Source of the DNA: Serratia odorifera
GTDB lineage: Bacteria > Pseudomonadota > Gammaproteobacteria > Enterobacterales > Enterobacteriaceae
Assembly: GCF_900635445.1 (NCBI RefSeq)
Contig: NZ_LR134117.1
Coordinates: 3,038,001 to 3,102,000 of the forward strand
Direction of reading: 5' to 3'
Length of the DNA: 64,000 bases
Part shown: positions 57,731-64,000 of the stretch, in pieces
Layout of the letters: every line of letters starts with the position of its first letter
Numbering within the stretch: position 1 is the stretch's first letter
The notes under the pieces: generated by a model
Databases searched by the model: none
The model's input: only the letters and a program-made list of their open reading frames with translations
What the model was told of the DNA's origin: nothing
Translations under genes and position numbers: made by a program

Positions 57731-58291
57731 ATGGAAATTGCATTTTATCTGGCAGGTTTGATAGCGATTCTCGCGACTATTCGCGTGATCTCGCATACCA
57801 ATCCTGTGCATGCGTTGCTGTATCTGATCGTCTCGCTGTTGGCGATCTCGGCAGTGTTCTTCTCATTGGGCGCCTATTTTGCCGCCGCGTTGGAAATCAT
57901 CGTCTATGCCGGCGCCATTATGGTGCTGTTCGTGTTCGTGGTGATGATGCTGAACCTGGGTAATGCGGTTCAGCAGCAAGAGCGCGAATGGCTAAAACCG
58001 TCGCTATGGATTGGACCGGGACTGCTGTCGCTGATCCTGCTGGTGGTATTGATCGTTGCCATTCGCAGCGTGTCCGACCAGGGCATCAGCGGCGAGATGG
58101 TCGACGCCAAGGCGGTCGGCATCAGCCTGTTCGGCCCTTACGTGCTGGCGGTTGAACTGGCTTCAATGCTGCTGTTGGCGGGGCTGGTGGTTGCCTTCCA
58201 CATTGGCCGCGAACACAAGCCGGGCGAAGTGCTGAGCAGCACCTCGGCCAGCGGTGAGATGGCGAAAAGAAAATCGGAGGAGCAAGCATGA
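57731..58291 (+). CDS. nuoJ: NuoJ, complex I membrane subunit
   Basis: 186 residues, five helices, including HTNPVHALLYLIVSLLAISA and EIIVYAGAIMVLFVFVVMML, which contains the pi-bulge helix. No indel. Its stop overlaps nuoK. Confidence 0.95.
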   Translation: MEIAFYLAGLIAILATIRVISHTNPVHALLYLIVSLLAISAVFFSLGAYFAAALEIIVYAGAIMVLFVFVVMMLNLGNAVQQQEREWLKPSLWIGPGLLSLILLVVLIVAIRSVSDQGISGEMVDAKAVGISLFGPYVLAVELASMLLLAGLVVAFHIGREHKPGEVLSSTSASGEMAKRKSEEQA

Positions 58292-58590
58292 TCCCTCTTC
58301 AACATGGACTGATTCTGGCGGCAATTTTGTTTGTGCTCGGGCTGACCGGGTTGCTGATTCGCCGTAATCTGCTGTTTATGCTGATCAGTCTGGAAGTGAT
58401 GATCAACGCTGCGGCGTTGGCGTTTATCGTGGCGGGAAGCTACTGGGGCCAGGCGGACGGGCAGGTGATGTACATCCTGGCGATCAGCCTGGCGGCAGCC
58501 GAGGCCAGTATTGGTCTGGCGTTGCTGCTGCAGCTGTACCGTCGTCGTCATACCCTGAATATCGATACTGTCAGTGAGATGCGCGGATGA
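58288..58590 (+). CDS. nuoK: NuoK, complex I membrane subunit
   Basis: 100 residues, three helices, with the conserved glutamates in LISLEVMINAAAL and AAAEASIGLALLLQ used in proton translocation. It overlaps nuoJ and nuoL by 4 bp each. Confidence 0.96.
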   Translation: MIPLQHGLILAAILFVLGLTGLLIRRNLLFMLISLEVMINAAALAFIVAGSYWGQADGQVMYILAISLAAAEASIGLALLLQLYRRRHTLNIDTVSEMRG

Positions 58591-60434
58591 ACCTATTATA
58601 TTTAACTATTCTGCTGCCGCTGATCGGCTTCCTGCTGTTGGCATTTTCCCGTGGCCGCTGGTCCGAGAACGCGTCGGCGACCGTCGGCGTCGGTTCCATC
58701 GGCCTGGCTGCGCTGGTCACGGTGTATGTGGCGATGGACTTCCTCAGTCAAAAAGCCGCGGGCGTGCCGCTGTTCGAGCAGCATCTGTGGACCTGGATGG
58801 CGGTGGATAACTTCAATATCGGCGTCACGCTGGTGTTGGACGGCCTGTCGCTGACCATGCTGTCGGTGGTTACCGGCGTCGGCTTCTTCATCCACATGTT
58901 TGCCTCCTGGTACATGCGCGGTGAAGAGGGGTACTCGCGCTTCTTCGCCTACACCAACCTGTTTATCGCCAGCATGGTGGTATTGGTGCTGGCGGATAAC
59001 CTGCTGCTGATGTACCTGGGCTGGGAAGGGGTGGGGCTGTGCAGTTACCTGCTGATCGGCTTCTATTACAAGGATCCGGCCAACGGCGCCGCGGCGATGA
59101 AAGCATTTATCGTCACCCGCGTCGGCGACGTGTTCCTGGCGTTTGCACTGTTCATTCTGTATCACGAACTGGGCACGCTGAACATCCGCGAACTGATGGT
59201 GCTGGCACCGCAGAAACTGGCGGTGGGTGATACCGCCATTACCTGGGCGACGCTGATGCTGCTGGGCGGCGCGGTCGGTAAATCCGCACAGCTGCCGTTG
59301 CAAACCTGGTTGGCCGATGCGATGGCCGGCCCGACGCCGGTGTCTGCGCTGATCCACGCCGCTACCATGGTGACCGCGGGCGTTTACCTGATCGCCCGTA
59401 CGCACGGCCTGTTCCTGATGGCGCCGGAAGTGCTGCACCTGGTGGGTATCGTGGGGGCGGTAACGCTGCTGCTGGCCGGTTTTGCCGCACTGGTACAGAC
59501 CGACATCAAACGCGTTCTGGCCTATTCCACCATGAGCCAGATTGGCTACATGTTCCTGGCGCTGGGCGTACAGGCGTGGGATGCGGCGATTTTCCACCTG
59601 ATGACGCATGCGTTCTTCAAGGCGCTGCTGTTCCTGTCGTCCGGTTCGGTGATCCTCGCCTGCCATCATGAGCAAAACATCTTCAAAATGGGTGGCCTGC
59701 GCAAGAGTATTCCGCTGGTGTATGTCTGCTTCCTGGTGGGGGGCGCGGCGCTGTCGGCGTTGCCGCTGGTCACCGCAGGCTTCTTCAGTAAGGACGAAAT
59801 CCTGGCGGGGGCAATGGCCAATGGTCACCTCAATCTGATGATTGCCGGCCTGGTCGGTGCATTTATGACCTCGCTGTATACCTTCCGTATGATTTTCATC
59901 GTGTTCCATGGCGAAGAGAAGATCAAGGCGCATGCCGGCAAGGGGATTACCCATCACCTGCCGCTGCTGGTGTTGCTGGTGTTGTCGACCTTTGTGGGCG
60001 CGATGATCGTGCCGCCATTGCACGGCGTATTGCCAGCCACCACCGAACTGGCGCATGGCAGCGTGCTGACGCTTGAAATCACCTCCGGGGTGGTGGCGAT
60101 CGTCGGTATTCTGCTGGCGGCCGCGCTGTGGCTGGGCAAACGCAGCCTGGTTAGCGCAGTTGCCAACAGCGCGCCGGGTCGTTTCTTCTCGACCTGGTGG
60201 TTCCATGCCTGGGGCTTCGACTGGCTGTATGACAAGGTATTCGTCAAGCCTTACCTGGGCATTGCACGCCTGCTGCAAAGCGATCCGTTGAACTCGCTGA
60301 TGAACATACCGGCCGTGTTCTCCCGCTGGGGGAACCGAGGCCTGACGGTCAGCGAAAACGGGCAGGTACGCTGGTACATCGCCTCTATGGGTGTGGGTGC
60401 AGTGGTCGTATTGGCGCTGTTGATTTTGGTTTAA
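58587..60434 (+). CDS. nuoL: NuoL, complex I antiporter-like subunit
   Basis: 615 residues. Antiporter-like helices carry NLLLMYLGWEGVGLCSYLLI, VGKSAQLPLQTWLADAMAGP and VQTDIKRVLAYSTMSQIGYM; the C-terminal lateral helix runs alongside NuoM and NuoN. No indel. Two ERIC-like repeats follow before nuoM. Confidence 0.96.
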   Translation: MNLLYLTILLPLIGFLLLAFSRGRWSENASATVGVGSIGLAALVTVYVAMDFLSQKAAGVPLFEQHLWTWMAVDNFNIGVTLVLDGLSLTMLSVVTGVGFFIHMFASWYMRGEEGYSRFFAYTNLFIASMVVLVLADNLLLMYLGWEGVGLCSYLLIGFYYKDPANGAAAMKAFIVTRVGDVFLAFALFILYHELGTLNIRELMVLAPQKLAVGDTAITWATLMLLGGAVGKSAQLPLQTWLADAMAGPTPVSALIHAATMVTAGVYLIARTHGLFLMAPEVLHLVGIVGAVTLLLAGFAALVQTDIKRVLAYSTMSQIGYMFLALGVQAWDAAIFHLMTHAFFKALLFLSSGSVILACHHEQNIFKMGGLRKSIPLVYVCFLVGGAALSALPLVTAGFFSKDEILAGAMANGHLNLMIAGLVGAFMTSLYTFRMIFIVFHGEEKIKAHAGKGITHHLPLLVLLVLSTFVGAMIVPPLHGVLPATTELAHGSVLTLEITSGVVAIVGILLAAALWLGKRSLVSAVANSAPGRFFSTWWFHAWGFDWLYDKVFVKPYLGIARLLQSDPLNSLMNIPAVFSRWGNRGLTVSENGQVRWYIASMGVGAVVVLALLILV

Positions 60435-60437
60435 ATA

Positions 60438-60560
60438 TACCCGGCATACTTGAAGTGGCATCGTTGTTGGCTCCACCTGTAGTCCCGGTCATAGAGTTTT
60501 CTCTGTCGCCGGGGACTTACAGACCCGCCGCCTTGATGCAACTGCAATTATTTAGGGTAT
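60438..60560. repeat. ERIC-type palindromic repeat in the nuoL-nuoM gap
   Basis: A 123-base element. It begins ATACCCGGCATACTTGAAGT and ends GCAACTGCAATTATTTAGGG plus TAT, matching the two ERIC/IRU ends, which are imperfect inverted repeats of each other. The centre can fold as GTCCCGG...CCGGGGAC with AGAG-TTTT-CTCT at the tip. It starts 3 bases after the nuoL stop. Confidence 0.8.
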
Positions 60561-60639
60561 GGCTAATTTCAACAGATGCAATTATCGGGCGTAGCATCCG
60601 TTAACTCGGTGTTATGCGGAATGTTTTATACCGTGTGAA

Positions 60640-60750
60640 TTTCGCGTTGTGGTCAGGTGGCAAGTGGGTGTATCTCCGGGAACTTACTCAAGTAAGCGGC
60701 CGGGGTGAGCAAACCAGGCCAACAACGCCATAACGTGAAAGACAACGGTA
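60640..60750. repeat. second, degenerate ERIC-like repeat before nuoM
   Basis: The core ACTTACTCAAGTAAG with CGGGGTGAGCAAACC and GCCAACAACGCC follows the classic ERIC core and right arm, and it ends near GACAACGGTA like the ERIC terminus. The left end is eroded, so the start is approximate. It lies 22 bp before nuoM. Confidence 0.65.
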
Positions 60751-60771
60751 GAATAAGGGACACAAAACGCC

Positions 60772-62302
60772 ATGCTATTACCTTGGCTAATTCTTATCCC
60801 CTTTATCGGCGGTCTGCTGTGCTGGCAGTGCGAACGTTTCGGCAGCAAGGTGCCGCGTTGGATCGCGTTAATCGCAATGGGGCTGACATTGGCGCTTTCT
60901 CTGCAGCTGTGGTTGCAGGGCGGCTATACATTGCTCAAACCGGTGGGGCTGCCGCAGTGGCAATCCGAGTTTATTCTGCCGTGGATCCCGCGTTTCGGCA
61001 TTACCGTGCACCTGGCGCTGGACGGCCTGTCGCTGCTGATGGTGGTGCTGACCGGGCCTGCTCGGCCTGCTGGCGATCCTCTGCTCCTGGCGTGAAATCC
61101 AGAAATATCAGGGCTTCTTCCACCTGAACCTGCTGTGGATCCTTGGCGGCGTGATTGGCGTGTTCCTCGCCATCGACATGTTCCTGTTCTTCTTCTTCTG
61201 GGAAATGATGTTGGTGCCGATGTACTTCCTGATCGCACTGTGGGGTCACAAGGCGTCAGACGGCAAAACCCGCATCACTGCGGCAACCAAATTCTTCATC
61301 TATACCCAGGCCAGCGGTCTGGTGATGCTGATTGCCATTCTGGGGCTGGTGTTTGTTCACTACAATGCCACCGGCGTGTGGACCTTCAACTACGAAGATC
61401 TGCTGAAAACCCCGATGTCGCATAACATCGAATACCTGTTGATGCTCGGCTTCTTCATCGCATTTGCGGTGAAAATGCCGGTGGTGCCGTTGCACGGCTG
61501 GTTACCTGATGCGCACAGCCAGGCGCCAACCGCCGGTTCGGTGGACCTGGCCGGCATCTTGCTGAAGACCGCGGCCTACGGCCTGCTGCGCTTCAGTTTG
61601 CCGCTGTTCCCGAACGCTTCCGCCGAATTTGCGCCAATCGCCATGTGGCTGGGCGTGGTCGGTATCTTCTACGGCGCCTGGATGGCGTTTGCGCAGACCG
61701 ATATCAAACGCCTGATCGCCTACACCTCGGTGTCCCATATGGGCTTCGTGCTGATTGCCATCTACACCGGCAGCCAGCTGGCTTACCAGGGCGCGGTGAT
61801 TCAGATGATTGCCCACGGCCTGTCGGCTGCCGGCATGTTCATCATCTGCGGCCAGCTGTATGAACGCCTGCACACCCGTGACATGCGTCAGATGGGTGGC
61901 CTGTGGGGGCGCATCAAGTTCATTCCTGCGCTGTCGCTGTTCTTCGCGGTTGCTACCCTCGGCATGCCGGGGACCGGTAACTTCGTCGGCGAATTCATGA
62001 TCCTGTTTGGCAGCTTCCAGGTTGTTCCGGTGATCACGGTGATTTCCACCTTCGGTCTGGTGTTTGCCTCGGTCTACTCGTTGATCATGATGCAGCGTGC
62101 GTACTATGGCGCACCGAAATCTGACCAGCCGTTGCCGGGCATGACCGCGCGCGAACTGTTCATCATTCTGCTGCTGGTGGTTCTGCTGGTACTGCTGGGC
62201 TTCTACCCGCAGCCGGTGCTGGACACGTCTGCCGCTGCGATGAGCAACGTGCAACACTGGTTTGGTTCGTCAGTTTCTGCAATTTCAACAACAAGGCCGT
62301 AA
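60772..62302 (+). CDS. nuoM: NuoM, complex I antiporter-like subunit (one insertion)
   Basis: Starts MLLPWLILIPFIGGLL. An extra G at 61054-61056 breaks the frame at MVVLTGLLGLLAILCSW; removed, the protein has 509 residues, the E. coli length. Key parts: FFFFWEMMLVPMYFLIALWG, VVPLHGWLPDAHSQAPTAGS and FAQTDIKRLIAYTSVSHMG. Confidence 0.94.
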
Positions 62303-62308
62303 TTCGCC

Positions 62309-63767
62309 ATGACAATAACTCCTCAACAACTGATCGCACTGTTGCCGCTGTTGATCGTCGGATTGACGGTAGTGGTTGTGATGCTAAGCATTGCGTGGCG
62401 ACGCGACCACTTTATCAACGCCACCCTGACCGTCATTGGCCTCAACCTGGCGCTGCTTTCCTTGTACTTTGTTGGCCAGGCCGGCCCAATGGACGTCACA
62501 CCGCTGCTGCGGGTGGACGGTTATTCGATCTTCTATACCGGGCTGGTGCTGCTGGCGAGTCTGGCCACCTGTACTTTCGCCTATCCGTGGCTGGTTGGTT
62601 ATCCGGACAACCGCGAAGAGTTCTACCTGCTGGTGCTGATTGCCGCCATGGGGGGCATTCTGCTGGCGAGCGCCAACCATCTGGCGTCGCTGTTCATCGG
62701 TATTGAACTGATCTCGCTGCCGCTGTTTGGGCTGGTGGGGTTATGCCTATCGTCAGAAGCGTCCACTGGAAGCCGCCATCAAGTACATGCTGCTGTCCGC
62801 TGCCGCCTCCAGCTTCCTGCTGTTCGGCATGGCGCTGCTGTACGCCGAATCCGGCGATCTGTCGATGGCCGGTCTCGGCAAGAGCCTCGGTGAAAACATG
62901 ATGCACCAGCCGCTGATCCTGGCCGGTATGGGCATGATGATCGTCGGTCTGGGCTTCAAACTGTCGCTGGTACCGTTCCAACTGTGGACGCCGGACGTGT
63001 ATCAGGGCGCGCCTGCGCCGGTTTCAACCTTCCTGGCAACCGCCAGCAAGATTGCGATCTTCGCCGTGGTGATGCGTCTGTTCCTGTACGCGCCGGCGGC
63101 GGATAACGAAGCGTTGCGCATGGTGCTGTCGATCATCGCGGTGTGTTCGATTCTGTTCGGCAACCTGATGGCCATCAGCCAGACCAACATCAAACGTCTG
63201 CTGGGTTATTCCTCCATCGCCCACCTCGGTTACCTGCTGGTGGCGCTGGTGGCGGTGCAAACCCATCAGCTGGCGCTGGAAACCGCCGGGGTCTATCTGG
63301 CCGGTTACCTGTTCAGCAGCCTGGGGGCGTTCGGCGTCGTCAGTCTGATGTCCAGCCCGTACCGTGGCCCGGATGCAGATTCGCTGTTCTCCTACCGCGG
63401 CCTGTTCTGGCACAAGCCTATCCTGTCGGCGGTAATGACGGTGATGATGCTGTCACTGGCCGGTATCCCGATGACGCTGGGCTTTATTGGCAAGTTCTTC
63501 GTTATCGCGATGGGCGTCAGCGCACAGCTGTGGTGGCTGACCGGTGCCGTGGTGCTGGGCAGCGCCATCGGTTTGTACTACTACCTGCGCGTGACCGTCA
63601 GTCTGTTCCTCAGCGCGCCGGAAACCCTGTCGCGCGATACGCCGAACAACTGGGCGCTGACTGCCGGCGGGGTGGTGGTGCTGATTTCTGCCGCGTTGGT
63701 GCTGATTCTCGGTATCTATCCGCAGCCGTTGATTACGCTGGTACAGATGGCGCAACCGACGTTCTAA
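62309..63767 (+). CDS. nuoN: NuoN, complex I antiporter-like subunit (one insertion)
   Basis: Starts MTITPQQLIALLPLLIVGLT. An extra G at 62737-62740 breaks LPLFGLVGYAYRQKRPLEA; removed, the length is 485 residues, as in E. coli. Conserved parts: FKLSLVPFQLWTPDVYQGAP and ISQTNIKRLLGYSSIAHLGY. Last gene of nuoA-N, followed by a terminator. Confidence 0.94.
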
Positions 63768-63783
63768 GTCTGACTCAGGCAGT

Positions 63784-63812
63784 AAAAAGGTCGCTTCGGC
63801 GACCTTTTTTTA
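63784..63812 (+). terminator. terminator of the nuo operon
   Basis: AAGGTCGC, TTCG tetraloop, GCGACCTT and a T-run, 17 bp after nuoN. Confidence 0.92.
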
Positions 63813-63946
63813 TTGGTAAAGGATGAGATTACAGCGTCATCTGCCGTCGGCGACAGCTGCCGTGCTGTCTGATATTGGCAGTGCACTGTGGAAAACGTCG
63901 GGCGGCAGGAGCTTGTCCTACCGGCCTTCCAGAGACCCTCGGGTCG

Positions 63947-64000
63947 TCAGTGGGGATAGTGTGTAAATGCCTCTTCCAGTGCGGAAACTACCGCCCGCAC
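63947..64000 (-). CDS. C-terminal end of an unidentified minus-strand gene (partial)
   Basis: The minus strand reads VRAVVSALEEAFTHYPH and a stop. With only 17 residues it cannot be identified, and it may be a chance frame. The codon use is ordinary for this genome. Confidence 0.3.
   Translation of the reverse strand: MRAVVSALEEAFTHYPH

Noticed and set aside
58602..60476. 624-residue open frame on the minus strand
   Set aside because: It is antisense to nuoL, is rich in histidine and glutamine as expected of a mirrored membrane protein, and has no recognisable domain.
1..64000. CRISPR arrays, tRNA or rRNA genes, prophage or insertion sequences
   Set aside because: No regularly spaced repeats, no structural RNA sequence and no transposase or phage gene were seen. 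The only repeats found are the two ERIC-like elements.

Overview
The window looks like the chromosome of a Serratia-type enterobacterium. Coding density is high, the coding parts are GC-rich, and the order flk-pdxB-usg-truA-dedA-accD-folC-dedD-cvpA-purF-ubiX-hisJQMP-yfcH-folX-yfcG-yfcE-yfcD-pta-ackA-yfbV-yfbU-yfbT-yfbS-yfbR-alaA-lrhA-nuoA..N is the Escherichia coli 51-52 min order. Several insertions distinguish it from E. coli: scsABCD, tctCBA/tctDE, a DMT exporter with an AraC regulator, and a PTS/transketolase operon. ERIC-type repeats and an LrhA/HexS-like regulator fit Serratia. The genus call is inference from gene content and remembered protein similarity; no search was run.

Layout. 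1-1840: the 5' end of a GntR/MocR regulator, a rhodanese and flk. 2033-5691: scsABCD, a copper-suppressor thiol-redox operon. 5692-6170: a terminator and an AT-rich gap. 6171-12001: the tricarboxylate transporter tctCBA (minus), a small unknown gene, and the two-component pair tctDE (plus). 12014-13808: a divergent exporter/AraC pair with direct-repeat operator candidates. 13898-23842: housekeeping genes for pyridoxal phosphate, pseudouridine, fatty acid, folate, purine and ubiquinone synthesis. 24066-27179: the histidine ABC transporter behind a sigma-54-like promoter. 27218-30736: yfcH, folX, yfcG, yfcE, yfcD. 30911-36273: a LacI-family regulator divergent from an EIIA-EIIB-EIIC-split transketolase operon, with two palindromic operators and a consensus CRP site between them. 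36348-39779: pta and ackA. 40130-47551: the yfb genes, alaA and lrhA. 48265-63767: the 13-gene complex I operon nuoA-N. The last bases hold the C-terminal end of an unidentified minus-strand gene.

Many conserved genes are broken by single-base indels: flk, scsB, pdxB, truA, purF, the PTS EIIC gene, the transketolase N-subunit gene, nuoA, nuoCD, nuoF, nuoG, nuoH, nuoI, nuoM and nuoN. I count 33 one-base insertions, nearly all a duplicated base, and 4 one-base deletions; 27 of the 37 lie in nuo. Undoing them gives full-length proteins, several with exactly the remembered E. coli length. The parsimonious reading is sequence or consensus error, so each such gene is annotated as one CDS over its whole span.

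The most interesting biology is the PTS/split-transketolase operon. It has no kinase, isomerase or aldolase, which suggests that the PTS product is itself a ketose phosphate used by the transketolase. I found no tRNA, rRNA, CRISPR array, prophage or insertion sequence.
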